Below, one piece after another: positions 8,062 to 17,755 of a DNA stretch of 64,000 bases; within the stretch, counting starts at the first letter, position 1; every line of letters begins with the position of its first letter. The DNA lies in contig CALSSL010000001.1 in the NCBI GenBank assembly GCA_943789005.1, forward strand, positions 442,511 through 506,510, written 5' to 3'. Below the pieces are notes generated by a model, which did not search any database, had not been told where the DNA came from, and was given only the letters and a program-made list of their open reading frames with translations. This DNA comes from an uncultured SAR86 cluster bacterium (lineage in GTDB: Bacteria; Pseudomonadota; Gammaproteobacteria; Magnimaribacterales; D2472). The translations under genes and the position numbers were made by a program.

Positions 8062-9075
8062 TTATTCGTCTTCTAGTTCTTCGGTCCATTGACCCAAGGA
8101 TGCCAGTCTATTCATTTTTGCTCTATGTGATAAAGCATCTTGAGAAATAAACATGTTTTCAGTTTTTCCCATCCATGCTTTTAGGGCGGATGCTTGAAGG
8201 GCTCTTCCATAAGAAAAACTTAATTTCCAATTGAAGCCGCCTATTTTATTCATTGCATCCAAATGCGCAGTTGCTAGTAAATCTGATTGGCCTCCAGAAA
8301 GAAAAGTTATTCCTGGAAGCTCTGAAGGTACATTTGCTATCAAGCAATCTAGGGTTCTTCTAGCAACCTCTTCAATATCTGCTTGAGTTTCAGATTTTGA
8401 TCCAGAAGTTATCATGTTTGGCTTTAATATTGTTCCTTTGATATTTACTCCATTTTCTTGAAGATGTTTAAAAAGTGATTTCAGCGACCTATCGGAGGCA
8501 TCAAAACACTCTTCAATAGAATGATCTCCATCCATAAGTACCTCTGGCTCAACCATAGGCACCATTCCATTATCTTGAACTAATTTTGCATAATCTGCTA
8601 AAGCTTTCATATTTGCATCTATGCATTCATCTGAAGGCATGCCTTCACCAATTTTAATTACCGCTCTCCATTTAGTGAATTTTGCTCCCATTGAAACATA
8701 TTCTTTTAATCTATCATCTAGACCATCTAAACCAACTGTAATTGTCTCCTCTGTATTACCAATAGGCTGGAGTCCTTTATCAACTTTTATTCCAGGAAGG
8801 GCGCCTTGGTCACTAATAATATTTACAAGAGGTGTTCCGTCTTTAGCGTTTTGTCTAATAGTTTCATCAAAAAGTATTACTCCACCTATGTTTCCTTTCA
8901 TGCCAGATGCTCTGAAAAGCATTTCACGATAATTTCTTCTATTTTCTTCTGTAGACTCAACTCCAATTGAATCAAACCTTTTGCCGCACGTTGGATTGCT
9001 TTCGTCAGCAGCAAGAATTCCCTTACCCTCTGAAACTATGTATGAAGCAATTTCTTCTAAAGTATTTAATGACAT
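8062..9075 (-). CDS. Fructose-bisphosphate aldolase, class I
   Basis: Cleaves fructose 1,6-bisphosphate to glyceraldehyde 3-phosphate and dihydroxyacetone phosphate, and runs in reverse in gluconeogenesis. This is the Schiff-base class I type, like the animal and plant enzyme: GKGILAADES at the start, KWRAVIKI, and LKPNMITSG containing the Schiff-base lysine. The C-terminus ends EELEDE and lacks the terminal tyrosine of animal aldolases. At 337 residues it is slightly shorter than eukaryotic forms. It follows pgk in a tkt-pgk-fba operon where most gammaproteobacteria carry a class II zinc aldolase. Confidence 0.93.
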   Translation of the reverse strand: MSLNTLEEIASYIVSEGKGILAADESNPTCGKRFDSIGVESTEENRRNYREMLFRASGMKGNIGGVILFDETIRQNAKDGTPLVNIISDQGALPGIKVDKGLQPIGNTEETITVGLDGLDDRLKEYVSMGAKFTKWRAVIKIGEGMPSDECIDANMKALADYAKLVQDNGMVPMVEPEVLMDGDHSIEECFDASDRSLKSLFKHLQENGVNIKGTILKPNMITSGSKSETQADIEEVARRTLDCLIANVPSELPGITFLSGGQSDLLATAHLDAMNKIGGFNWKLSFSYGRALQASALKAWMGKTENMFISQDALSHRAKMNRLASLGQWTEELEDE

Positions 9076-9091
9076 TCCTCTCTCCTATTTT

Positions 9092-10237
9092 TTAAATCTT
9101 AGCCTTTAAAGCTGCTATAGATGGCAAATCCTTTCCTTCCATGAACTCTAGAAAAGCACCTCCGCCTGTAGAACAATATGATACATCATCTTTATTTATA
9201 AATTTATTTATGGCTGTCAAGGTCTCTCCTCCACCTGCTATTGAAAATGCATCTGACTTTGCAATAGCGTTAGATAATTGTTCCGTGCCCCTTGAAAAAT
9301 ATTTATTTTCAAAAACTCCCAAAGGCCCATTCCACAAAATAGTTTTTGATGTAGAAATAATGCTCTCTATTTCTTTGTTTAGAAATTGATCTAAAATCAT
9401 CTCATTTTCTCTAACTTCAGCGATATTTTTTTCTTGAATATCATCACCCCCAAACGTCTTTGATGTAACAACAGTCTTAGGTAGAATTATTTTGCCATCT
9501 TCTAATAAGTCTTTTGCAATATGGACCATTGATTCTTCAAATAAAGAGATTCCCACCTCATGCCCAGCTGCTTTTATGAAAGTATTTGCTATGCCACCAC
9601 CCACAATAATATGATCAGCCTTAGTATTGATATTCTTAATCAGCTCTAATTTAGTTGAGACCTTTGATCCCCCTATAATTGCTGTATAAGGATTCTTTGA
9701 TTCATTTAAGGCTTTTGTTAGGGCCTCTATTTCTTTCTCTAATAATATTCCTGCACAGGCTAAATTAGAATGAATAATTGCAGAATGTGTAGATGACTGC
9801 TCTCTGTGCGAAGTTCCGAAAGCGTCGAAAACATATATATCTCCTAAGCTACTTAATGCCTGGCCAAGCTCATTAGAATTAGTCTTTTCGCCAGCAAAAA
9901 ATCTAATATTTTCTAAAATTTGAACATTTGATGAGCAATTAAAAATTTCGGTGCTATCAAGACTATCAACCAAATCAACCTTGCACTCAAGAATTCTTGA
10001 AATTTCTTTAACAAGAGGTTTTAGAGAAAATTGTTCTTCAAAACTTCCTTCAGTTGGCCTTCCTAAATGGGTAATTAATAACACCTTTGCATTATTTTTT
10101 AGTGCAAATTTAATTGTTGGCATACAGGCAATAATTTTGGTGTTATCAACCACAGTCCCATCTTTAATGGGAACATTCATGTCCACTCTTACAACCAGAT
10201 TTTTATTTGAAATATTAAGTTCTGATAGCCTATTCAT
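9092..10237 (-). CDS. pgk: Phosphoglycerate kinase
   Basis: Interconverts 1,3-bisphosphoglycerate and 3-phosphoglycerate with ADP/ATP. Visible: N-terminal VVRVDMNVPIKDG, substrate loop THLGRP, NGPLGVFEN, and the C-terminal nucleotide site IAGGGETLTAI followed by STGGGAFLEF. At 381 residues it is near the usual ~390. The start ATG overlaps the tkt stop by 8 nt, so the two are probably translationally coupled. No gap or epd gene lies beside it. Confidence 0.97.
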   Translation of the reverse strand: MNRLSELNISNKNLVVRVDMNVPIKDGTVVDNTKIIACMPTIKFALKNNAKVLLITHLGRPTEGSFEEQFSLKPLVKEISRILECKVDLVDSLDSTEIFNCSSNVQILENIRFFAGEKTNSNELGQALSSLGDIYVFDAFGTSHREQSSTHSAIIHSNLACAGILLEKEIEALTKALNESKNPYTAIIGGSKVSTKLELIKNINTKADHIIVGGGIANTFIKAAGHEVGISLFEESMVHIAKDLLEDGKIILPKTVVTSKTFGGDDIQEKNIAEVRENEMILDQFLNKEIESIISTSKTILWNGPLGVFENKYFSRGTEQLSNAIAKSDAFSIAGGGETLTAINKFINKDDVSYCSTGGGAFLEFMEGKDLPSIAALKAKI

Positions 10238-12221
10238 CTACTAACGATTTTGCTATTTCCACAACATTAGAGGTTGTAAAACCAAAATGCTCTAGCAAGA
10301 TATTAGCAGGAGCTGATTCGCCAAATGTTTCTATGCCCAAGACTTTGTCACTTTTATTTAGAATTTTGTACCAAGAGTTGGGGTGTGATAACTCTATTAC
10401 AAGTGCAGGTAGATCTTCTTTAATTACAGATGACTGATATTCTTTATTTTGTTGTAAAAATTTATCTAGGCACGGCATAGAAACTATATTAGATATGATG
10501 CCATGTTCTTTTTCTAAGCTTGATGCGGCATCAATAGCTAATTGCAACTCACTTCCAGAGGCAATTAAAGTTATGTTTGCATTATCATGATCGTTCAATA
10601 AATATCCACCATTTTCAATAGCTTTAATTTGACTGTCGTTTCTTAAAATTGGAGAAGTATTTTGCCTGCTAAATATTAAACATGTTGGGGTATTTTCTGA
10701 CGTAACAGCATTTTTCCATGCAACTGCAGTCTCAACGAGATCAGCAGGTCGCCAGCTATTTAGGTTTGGAGTAGATCGCAATGTCACTAAATGCTCAACA
10801 GGCTGATGTGTTGGACCATCCTCTCCTAAGGCTATAGAATCATGAGTATAGACAAATATATTTGGTAATCCCATTAATGCAGATAATCTGACAGCATTTC
10901 TAGCATAATCAGTAAATACCAAGAAGGTTGCTCCATAAGGTTTTATCCCACCATGGAGAACCATTCCATTCATAATCGCAGACATACCAAACTCTCTAAC
11001 TCCATAATTAATATGATTGCCAGAAGGATTCTCATTCGAGAAGGTTGAGCTAAACTTTGAAAAAGTATTATTGGATGGTGTTAAGTCTGCTGAACCGCCA
11101 AGAAGCTCAGGCAATTCTTTTACAAAAAAGTCTAAACATACTTGAGATGCTTTTCTTGTCGCCATTGAGGAATTATCTATGTTGCATTGATCTAAAAAGG
11201 CAGTATAAATCTGGTCAAAATTATCAGGCATATTGCCAGATATTCTTCTTAAAAGCTCATCGCATTTCTCGGGATGATCTTTTTTATAAGCCTCTATTTG
11301 CTTATTCCAATCATTATTAATTTCTGTACCGCGTTTTGTTGCATTCCAAAAATCATAAACAGATTCTGGTACCTCAAATGGTTTGTAGTTCCATCCTAGG
11401 GCTTGTCTGGTTTTTAAAATTTCTTCGTCTCCCAAAGGCGCACCATGTGCGTCCGCTGTTCCTGCTTTAGCTGGAGAGCCATAACCAATAGTTGTCCTAC
11501 AAAAAATCATAGTAGGTTTTTGTTTCTCATTTTTGGCAGAAATAATAGCTTCATTAATCTCATCAATATTGTGTCCATCAACTTCGATAGTCTGCCATCC
11601 ATAGCTATCAAATCTTTTTACACTATCATCGGTGAACCAATTCTCTATTTCTCCATCTATCGAAATTCCATTTTGATCATAAAAACAAATAAGTTTCCCT
11701 AGGTTATGAGTTCCTGCAAAAGAGCATGCTTCATGAGAAACCCCCTCCATTAAGCAACCGTCACCAAGAAAAGCATAAGTAAAATGATCTATAAGCTCTT
11801 CTTGAGGGGCATTAAATTGTGCCGCTAATATTTTTTCGGCTATTGCCATACCAACTGCATTAGCAATGCCTTGTCCTAAAGGCCCGGTAGTGGTCTCTAT
11901 GCCGTATTGCAAATCATACTCGGGATGGCCTGGTGTTTTGGATTTTAACTTTCGAAAGTCTTTTAAATCTTCTATTGATAAATCATAACCGGTTAAGTGC
12001 AACAAGCTATATAAAAGCATTGAGCCATGGCCGTTTGATAAAACAAATCTATCCCTATTAAACCAATATGGATTTAATGGATTATGATTTAAGTGGTTTT
12101 TCCATAATGAAGTAGCAATTTCAGCCATTCCCATTGGCATTCCTGGGTGACCAGAATTAGCTTGTTGAACAGCATCAATTGAAAGAAATCTTAAGGCGTT
12201 TGTTGGCTCAGAATTTTGCAA
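10230..12221 (-). CDS. tkt: Transketolase
   Basis: Thiamine-diphosphate enzyme of the non-oxidative pentose phosphate pathway that transfers two-carbon ketol units. At 663 residues it has full family length. Visible: SGHPGMPMG near the start, TTGPLGQGIANAVG, the ThDP motif GDGCLMEGVSHEACSFAGT ending in the Asn-containing loop, then EFGMSAIMNGM (catalytic Glu) and HDSIALGEDGPTHQPVE. It is the first gene of the minus-strand carbon operon and divergent from metK across a 177-nt gap, an arrangement also seen in other gammaproteobacteria. Confidence 0.97.
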   Translation of the reverse strand: MQNSEPTNALRFLSIDAVQQANSGHPGMPMGMAEIATSLWKNHLNHNPLNPYWFNRDRFVLSNGHGSMLLYSLLHLTGYDLSIEDLKDFRKLKSKTPGHPEYDLQYGIETTTGPLGQGIANAVGMAIAEKILAAQFNAPQEELIDHFTYAFLGDGCLMEGVSHEACSFAGTHNLGKLICFYDQNGISIDGEIENWFTDDSVKRFDSYGWQTIEVDGHNIDEINEAIISAKNEKQKPTMIFCRTTIGYGSPAKAGTADAHGAPLGDEEILKTRQALGWNYKPFEVPESVYDFWNATKRGTEINNDWNKQIEAYKKDHPEKCDELLRRISGNMPDNFDQIYTAFLDQCNIDNSSMATRKASQVCLDFFVKELPELLGGSADLTPSNNTFSKFSSTFSNENPSGNHINYGVREFGMSAIMNGMVLHGGIKPYGATFLVFTDYARNAVRLSALMGLPNIFVYTHDSIALGEDGPTHQPVEHLVTLRSTPNLNSWRPADLVETAVAWKNAVTSENTPTCLIFSRQNTSPILRNDSQIKAIENGGYLLNDHDNANITLIASGSELQLAIDAASSLEKEHGIISNIVSMPCLDKFLQQNKEYQSSVIKEDLPALVIELSHPNSWYKILNKSDKVLGIETFGESAPANILLEHFGFTTSNVVEIAKSLVDE

Positions 12222-12398
12222 TTTTTAATTTACTTAGAGAGTTTTACAAATAATAATATTTATAGATGTCAATTAATAGCTAATTTCTTAATTTTTAATA
12301 TAATAATAAATTAAATGTGATTTTTTATCTTTTTTGCACCATACCTAGCTGCTAAAAAATCGATTTTTCACAATCTTTTATAAATATTTGGAGAAAAA
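12222..12398. other. Divergent tkt/metK intergenic region
   Basis: 177 nt without a gene, one of the longest gaps in the window; it must hold the promoters for tkt and metK. It is nearly all A and T. It contains a perfect 14-nt palindrome, AAAAATCGATTTTT, at 12355-12368, and a GGAG ribosome-binding site 6 nt before the metK ATG. I could not fit it to a SAM riboswitch class: there is no convincing set of paired stems. No clear -35/-10 pair stands out. Confidence 0.5.
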
Positions 12399-13553
12399 AT
12401 GAGCTATATATTTACATCGGAGTCTGTGTCTGGCGGTCATCCAGATAAAGTATGTGATCAAATTTCAGATGCTGTTCTTGACGCATATCTTGCTGAAGAC
12501 CCAAATAGTAGAGTTGCTTGTGAAACAATGATTAAAAATAACATGGTTTATATTGCTGGAGAGATTACCTCTCTAGGAAGCCCAGATCTTGAGCCAATTG
12601 TTAGAAAAACTATAAACGACATTGGTTATAACAATGATGAATATGGTTTTAATGGTGATACTTGTGAATTTACTAACCTTGTATTTGAACAGTCTCCAGA
12701 TATTTCACAAGGCGTCACTGAGGGTGAGGGTGAGAACTTAGAGCAAGGTGCTGGAGATCAAGGTTTAATGTTTGGCTATGCTTGTAGAGAAACTGAATCT
12801 TTAATGCCTCTTCCAATTGATCTATCTCATAAACTTGTTAAAAAACAAGCCGATGTTATGAAGAGTGGTGAAATTTCGTGGCTGAGGCCAGATGCAAAAA
12901 GTCAAGTTAGTGTTATTTACTCTGATGATGGAAAAACGATAGAAGGCTTATCTGCAGTTGTATTGTCGACCCAGCATGATGAAAATGTTTCACAAGAAGA
13001 AATTAAATCTGAAGTAATGGCTAAAATTATCAGGCCTGTTGTTCCAGAGGAATGGATTCTTGATTCTACAAATATATATATTAATCCAACTGGAAAATTT
13101 GTAATAGGAGGTCCTGTAGGTGACTGCGGGCTAACTGGAAGAAAGATTATTGTGGATACTTATGGTGGGATGGCTCGTCATGGTGGAGGAGCTTTTTCAG
13201 GCAAAGATCCATCAAAAGTTGATAGATCTGCTGCTTATGCATCAAGGTATGTAGCAAAGAATATTGTTGCTGCTGGTCTTGCAGATTATTGTGAAATACA
13301 AGTCTCATATGCGATTGGTGTTGCAAAGCCAACCTCAATTCATGTCGAAACTTTTAATAGCGAAAAAATTTCAAAAGAAGCAATCGTTAAGATAGTGGAA
13401 GAGGAGTTTGATCTAAGACCTAAAAGCTTAATCAACATGCTAGATCTTAAAAGGCCAATATATCAGCCAACTGCAGCTTATGGCCATTTTGGAAGAAGTG
13501 ATATAGATCTATCTTGGGAAAGAACTGATAAAGCAGCAGACATTGCTAAATAA
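12399..13553 (+). CDS. metK: S-adenosylmethionine synthase
   Basis: Makes S-adenosylmethionine from methionine and ATP. 384 residues, full length. Signatures: [29 protein letters not shown], and [22 protein letters not shown] made here feeds many methyltransferases, and the product SAH is handled by the next gene, ahcY, 25 nt downstream, so the pair forms a methyl-cycle unit. The start is supported by GGAG 6 nt upstream. Confidence 0.98.
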   Translation: MSYIFTSESVSGGHPDKVCDQISDAVLDAYLAEDPNSRVACETMIKNNMVYIAGEITSLGSPDLEPIVRKTINDIGYNNDEYGFNGDTCEFTNLVFEQSPDISQGVTEGEGENLEQGAGDQGLMFGYACRETESLMPLPIDLSHKLVKKQADVMKSGEISWLRPDAKSQVSVIYSDDGKTIEGLSAVVLSTQHDENVSQEEIKSEVMAKIIRPVVPEEWILDSTNIYINPTGKFVIGGPVGDCGLTGRKIIVDTYGGMARHGGGAFSGKDPSKVDRSAAYASRYVAKNIVAAGLADYCEIQVSYAIGVAKPTSIHVETFNSEKISKEAIVKIVEEEFDLRPKSLINMLDLKRPIYQPTAAYGHFGRSDIDLSWERTDKAADIAK

Positions 13554-13578
13554 ATAAACATATATAAGGAAAAATAAA

Positions 13579-14973
13579 ATGGAAAATGACTACAGGGTTG
13601 CAGATATTAGCTTGGCTGAATTTGGCAGAAGAGAAATATCTCTTGCTGAAAACGAAATGCCTGCATTGATGGCATTAAGAGATAAATACAGAGATGAGCA
13701 ACCTTTAGCTGGAGCAAAGATTATGGGTTGTATTCATATGACAATTCAAACAGCTGTATTAATGGAAACATTGATAGATCTTGGAGCTGAATTGAGATGG
13801 TCGTCATGCAATATTTTCTCAACTCAAGATCATGCAGCAGCAGCTATGGCGGCTAAAGGAATACCTACTTTTGCATGGAAAGGCGAAACTGAGGAAGAAT
13901 TTTTGTGGTGTATCGAGCAAACAATTTGTAAGGATGGTAAACCATGGGATGCAAATATGATTCTTGATGATGGCAGTGATTTAACAGCTATGGTACATGA
14001 AAAATTTCCTGAAATGCTTGAAACCATCCATGGTGTTTCCGAGGAAACTACTACTGGCGTTCACAGGCTTAAGGAGATGCTAGAAAAGGGTGAACTAAAA
14101 ATTCCAGCTATTAATGTTAATGATTCTGTAACTAAAGCAAAAAATGATAACAAATATGGATGCCGACACAGTCTAAATGATGCTCTTAAAAGAGGCACAG
14201 ATATGTTGCTATCAGGAAAGAAAGGACTGGTTATTGGATATGGTGATGTAGGCAAAGGATCGGCTGCTAGCCTTGCCCAAGAAGGAATGATTGTTAGCGT
14301 TGTAGAGTCGGATCCAATTTGTGCTATGCAAGCTTGTATGGATGGTTTTTCTGTTGTTTCTTGTTATAAAGATGGGGTTGTTACAAGAAATCCATCAGAT
14401 ATCAATATGCAAGTCATGGGTAATACTGATTTAGTCGTTACAACAACAGGAAACGTAAATGTATGTGATTCAGCAATGTTAAGCACCCTCAAGAATACTG
14501 CTGTTGTTTGTAACATAGGTCACTTTGATAATGAAATTGATACAGCTTTTATGAGAGAAGAATATTTCTGGGATGAAATCAAACCGCAAGTTCATAGAAT
14601 TTTTAGAGATACAAAGCCTGATGGAACACCAGATCTTTCAAGTAAAAATTATCTTATTTTGCTTTCAGAAGGACGCCTGGTTAATCTTGGTAACGCTACT
14701 GGTCATCCAAGTAGAATTATGGATGGTTCATTCGCAAACCAAGTTCTAGCTCAAATTCATTTATATAAGCAAGGTTTTGCAAATATTAATGATGAAGACA
14801 CAAAAGCAGAGATGATAACTGTTGAAGTACTTCCTAAGAAGCTTGATGAAGAAGTTGCAGCATTGATGGTAGCTGGCTTTGGAGGTGTTATAACCCAATT
14901 AACTCAAGATCAAGCTGATTATATTAACGTTCCACAAGAGGGACCGTTTAAAGAAGATAGCTACAAATATTAG
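13579..14973 (+). CDS. ahcY: Adenosylhomocysteinase
   Basis: NAD-dependent reversible hydrolysis of S-adenosylhomocysteine to homocysteine and adenosine. 464 residues, the longer bacterial/eukaryotic form. Visible: [28 protein letters not shown], the NAD-binding [10 protein letters not shown], and GHFDNEIDT. The C-terminus ends in [11 protein letters not shown], typical of the family, where Lys and Tyr of the tail contact NAD. An AAGGAAAA sequence upstream gives a good ribosome-binding site. No SAH riboswitch can fit in the 25-nt gap, so regulation probably acts on metK-ahcY together. Confidence 0.97.
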   Translation: MENDYRVADISLAEFGRREISLAENEMPALMALRDKYRDEQPLAGAKIMGCIHMTIQTAVLMETLIDLGAELRWSSCNIFSTQDHAAAAMAAKGIPTFAWKGETEEEFLWCIEQTICKDGKPWDANMILDDGSDLTAMVHEKFPEMLETIHGVSEETTTGVHRLKEMLEKGELKIPAINVNDSVTKAKNDNKYGCRHSLNDALKRGTDMLLSGKKGLVIGYGDVGKGSAASLAQEGMIVSVVESDPICAMQACMDGFSVVSCYKDGVVTRNPSDINMQVMGNTDLVVTTTGNVNVCDSAMLSTLKNTAVVCNIGHFDNEIDTAFMREEYFWDEIKPQVHRIFRDTKPDGTPDLSSKNYLILLSEGRLVNLGNATGHPSRIMDGSFANQVLAQIHLYKQGFANINDEDTKAEMITVEVLPKKLDEEVAALMVAGFGGVITQLTQDQADYINVPQEGPFKEDSYKY

Positions 14974-14987
14974 TCTCAATCTGTGCA

Positions 14988-15011
14988 ATTATGGGCATAA
15001 TTGCCCATAAT
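14988..15011. repeat. Perfect 10-bp inverted repeat between ahcY and lptM
   Basis: ATTATGGGCA (14988-14997) is followed by the four bases TAAT and its exact reverse complement TGCCCATAAT (15002-15011). It begins 14 nt after the ahcY stop and ends 7 nt before the lptM ATG. No T-run follows, so it does not look like a standard intrinsic terminator. It could be a hairpin that protects the metK-ahcY 3' end or affects lptM translation, or an operator. Confidence 0.7.
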
Positions 15012-15018
15012 ACGCACT

Positions 15019-15123
15019 ATGAATTTAATTAAAATTTTACTAGGCTTATTCTTGCTTACGACTCTTCTAGGGTGCGGAGTAAAAGGTCCTTTGATAAATT
15101 TTAACGATACTACGCATATATAA
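15019..15123 (+). CDS. lptM: LptM-like small lipoprotein
   Basis: A 34-residue lipoprotein: Lys-containing N-terminus, hydrophobic stretch ILLGLFLLTTLL, then the lipobox LLGC with Cys at residue 19, followed by GVKGPL. The LxGCGxKGPL pattern is the hallmark of LptM (YifL), which assists LptDE assembly in the outer membrane. Its place directly before lysA-dapF-DUF484-xerC is the conserved gammaproteobacterial setting. The last base of its TAA is the first base of the lysA ATG. Confidence 0.85.
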   Translation: MNLIKILLGLFLLTTLLGCGVKGPLINFNDTTHI

Positions 15124-16358
15124 TGAGTTCTTTTAAATATAATTCTGGCGAGTTATTTTGTGAAGATGTAAATCTTAAACAAATTGCAAAAGATTTTGGC
15201 ACTCCTTCATATGTTTATTCAAAAAAAGCTATAGAAGAAAATGCAAAAGCATATGTGAATTCTTTTGATAATCCTAAAAATTTAGCATGCTTTGCTGTTA
15301 AATCTCTAAGCAATATATCTATTCTCAAAATAATTAAAGATTTGGGTTGTGGTTTTGATATTGTTTCAGGCGGAGAGCTTCATAGAGTATTATCTATTGG
15401 AGCTGAACCTCAAAAAATTATTTTCTCTGGAGTTGGTAAGACAGAAAAAGAAATAGAGCAAGGAATTCAAAATAATATTTTATCTTTTAATGTTGAGTCA
15501 GCTTCTGAACTTTATAATATTGAAAGAATAGCTAAGAAATTAAATTCATCTGCGCCAGTTTCTATAAGAATTAATCCAGATATTGACTCTGGGGGACATG
15601 ACTATATTACTACAGGAAGAAAAGGAGATAAATTTGGCATATCTTCAATTGAAGAGATTTTTGAGTTATGTAAGTATTCATCTATCTCTCAAAATTTAAA
15701 TTTAGTTGGTCTTGCTTGTCATATCGGGTCACAGATTTTAGATCTTGATGGGTATGTAAAATCTGCAGATAAAATTTTTGAGCTATCTGATCAACTTTCA
15801 CAGGAAGGTATTGAATTAGATTTTCTTGATCTAGGCGGCGGTCTTGGTGTTACCTATGAGGATGAGGTTCCGCCTGCACCAAAGGAACTTATTTCATCTT
15901 TAGAAAAAAAATTTAGTGTGAGAAGAGAAAGATTAATCCTAGAACCAGGTAGGAGCATTTCAGCAAATACTGGAGTTCTTTTAACAAAGGTTGAATACAT
16001 CAAGGATAACTTTTTAATTGTTGATGCGGCAATGAATGACCTTTTGAGGCCGGCTTTATACAAAGCCACTCACGGTGTCTGCAATCTTAAAGAGAAGAAA
16101 GAAGGCATTAAAAATTGGAATATTGTAGGTCCTGTATGTGAATCTTCGGATTTTTTAGCAAAAAACGTTTCAATTGACGCTGTTGAGGGAGATTATATTG
16201 CTATTAAGAATGCTGGAGCTTATGGCTTTGTAATGGCATCAAACTATAATTCTAGGCCCAGAGCCTGCGAAGTATTAATAAATAATGATAAGTCATCACT
16301 TATTAGAAAGAGAGAAACTTTTGATGATTTGTTGGAGATGGAGATAATCCATGATTAG
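15123..16358 (+). CDS. lysA: Diaminopimelate decarboxylase
   Basis: PLP-dependent last step of lysine synthesis, meso-diaminopimelate to lysine. 411 residues, fold III decarboxylase. Visible: FAVKSLSN with the PLP lysine, HIGSQI, the glycine-rich LDLGGGLGV, EPGRSISAN, and GPVCESSDF with the active-site cysteine. It overlaps dapF, the preceding enzyme of the pathway, by 8 nt. Confidence 0.97.
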   Translation: MSSFKYNSGELFCEDVNLKQIAKDFGTPSYVYSKKAIEENAKAYVNSFDNPKNLACFAVKSLSNISILKIIKDLGCGFDIVSGGELHRVLSIGAEPQKIIFSGVGKTEKEIEQGIQNNILSFNVESASELYNIERIAKKLNSSAPVSIRINPDIDSGGHDYITTGRKGDKFGISSIEEIFELCKYSSISQNLNLVGLACHIGSQILDLDGYVKSADKIFELSDQLSQEGIELDFLDLGGGLGVTYEDEVPPAPKELISSLEKKFSVRRERLILEPGRSISANTGVLLTKVEYIKDNFLIVDAAMNDLLRPALYKATHGVCNLKEKKEGIKNWNIVGPVCESSDFLAKNVSIDAVEGDYIAIKNAGAYGFVMASNYNSRPRACEVLINNDKSSLIRKRETFDDLLEMEIIHD

Positions 16359-17124
16359 TTTTGATAAAATGCATGGCAATGGAAATGACTTTGTTGTTAT
16401 AAATTCTATTAAAAAAGATTTAGTTCTAAGAAAATCTCTTATTAAAAAACTCTCAGACAGAAACCGCGGAATTGGCTTTGATCAATTAATTTTAATCAGT
16501 GTCCCCACAAAAGATAATCATGATTTCTCAGTAAAATTCTTTAATGCTGATGGGGGTGAGGCAAGCATGTGTCTTAATGGAATTAGGTCAGCTGCTTCGT
16601 ATATTTGGAGGCACGATTTTGCTCCTAAAAAATCTATAATAATAAAGACTAAAAATAGATTGGTTATATGTAAGCCAATTGGAAATAAAATAAGAGTTAA
16701 TATTAAAATTTCTGATGTTTATAAAAATGATAGTCTTTACAAGAAAATATCAGGTCATATATCTCATAACTTTGATTTTGTTGATTCTGGAAATATGCAT
16801 TTATGCATAAAACAAAGCTCAATTAAGAATGAAGACATGAATGCACTTTATAACAATTTAGCCAGATATATAAAGCCCCTTCAATGCAATCTATCTATCT
16901 ATAGAGTTTCAAAAGACAAAATAGATATCAGGACATATGAAAATGGAGTTGGTGAAACTCTTTCATGCGGCTCTGCTTCTCTGGCAGTAGCATCACTGTG
17001 TATTAAACATAAATGTAGAGTTAAATCTTCAGGAGGTGCCTTAGATTTTAAAAAGAAAAACAATGATACTATGGAGATGATTGGACCAGCTGTATTTGTA
17101 TTTTCTGGGAGTTTTGATGACTAA
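16351..17124 (+). CDS. dapF: Diaminopimelate epimerase (divergent active-site motifs)
   Basis: Cofactor-independent epimerase making meso-diaminopimelate for lysine and peptidoglycan. 257 residues. The opening MHGNGNDFVVI and the motif RTYENGVGETLSC are clear. Both catalytic cysteines are present: C74 in NADGGEASMCLNGIR and C206 in SCGSAS. The first motif reads CLNG instead of the near-invariant CGNG, and the second CGSAS instead of CGSG or CGTG. The pathway context (lysA immediately upstream) supports function, but the departures are notable. Confidence 0.92.
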   Translation: MISFDKMHGNGNDFVVINSIKKDLVLRKSLIKKLSDRNRGIGFDQLILISVPTKDNHDFSVKFFNADGGEASMCLNGIRSAASYIWRHDFAPKKSIIIKTKNRLVICKPIGNKIRVNIKISDVYKNDSLYKKISGHISHNFDFVDSGNMHLCIKQSSIKNEDMNALYNNLARYIKPLQCNLSIYRVSKDKIDIRTYENGVGETLSCGSASLAVASLCIKHKCRVKSSGGALDFKKKNNDTMEMIGPAVFVFSGSFDD

Positions 17125-17755
17125 TAAATTAGATCCAAAGGAAGTTGAACTTTTTTTGCTTGATAACTTAGATTTCTTTGAATCAAGAGAATCTCTTCTC
17201 AGCGAAATGAAATTCAAACACTCAAACAGCTCCGCATCCTCATTGTTAGAAAGACAAATAAACAAACTTAGGGATGAGCAAAGTAATTTAATGGATCTTT
17301 TATCGTCATTTGTTAATACGGCTCAATTAAATGAAGACTTGTTCAAAAAATCTAAAGAGCTTACCTTATCAATTCTAGGAGCTTCAAACAGAAATCAAAT
17401 AAAAGATATAGTTCAAAAAAGTTTTACTGAAAACTTTAGAGTAAATAATTGCAAATTAGATTTTTATTCCAACTCAGATATTGGTGAGATTGAAGATAAA
17501 ACTGGTATGTCTTTTCACAAAGGAGCTGTTCATTGTGGTTCTTTCTCCAAAGAAAAGATGGAATTTTTATTTAAAGATAAAAATGTTGAATCAGTAGCTT
17601 TAGCTGTTTTAATTGATAGCAAAGAGATTGGGATACTAATGCTAGGTAGCTATGAAAGAACAAGATATCTTGGTGATGAAGATACAACTTTTATAGAATA
17701 TATTAGAGATATCTTAGAAAAAAAATTAGAATCAATCGATAGCTTAAATGCCTAG
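17117..17755 (+). CDS. DUF484 family protein
   Basis: Protein of the DUF484 family, GAF-like fold, always found between dapF and xerC in gammaproteobacteria; role unknown. The typical N-terminus is present after ATG 17117: LDPKEVELFLLDNLDFFESRES, then LLERQINKLRDEQ, a coiled-coil, and a C-terminal GAF-like half. A TTG/ATG further upstream (17081) in the frame would run deep into dapF and is rejected. 212 residues; 8-nt overlaps with both neighbours. Confidence 0.9.
   Translation: MTNKLDPKEVELFLLDNLDFFESRESLLSEMKFKHSNSSASSLLERQINKLRDEQSNLMDLLSSFVNTAQLNEDLFKKSKELTLSILGASNRNQIKDIVQKSFTENFRVNNCKLDFYSNSDIGEIEDKTGMSFHKGAVHCGSFSKEKMEFLFKDKNVESVALAVLIDSKEIGILMLGSYERTRYLGDEDTTFIEYIRDILEKKLESIDSLNA

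Noticed and set aside
12222-12398. SAM riboswitch upstream of metK
   Set aside because: No SAM-I, SAM-II or related helical pattern could be fitted; only a 14-nt AT palindrome is seen. A covariance-model scan would decide.
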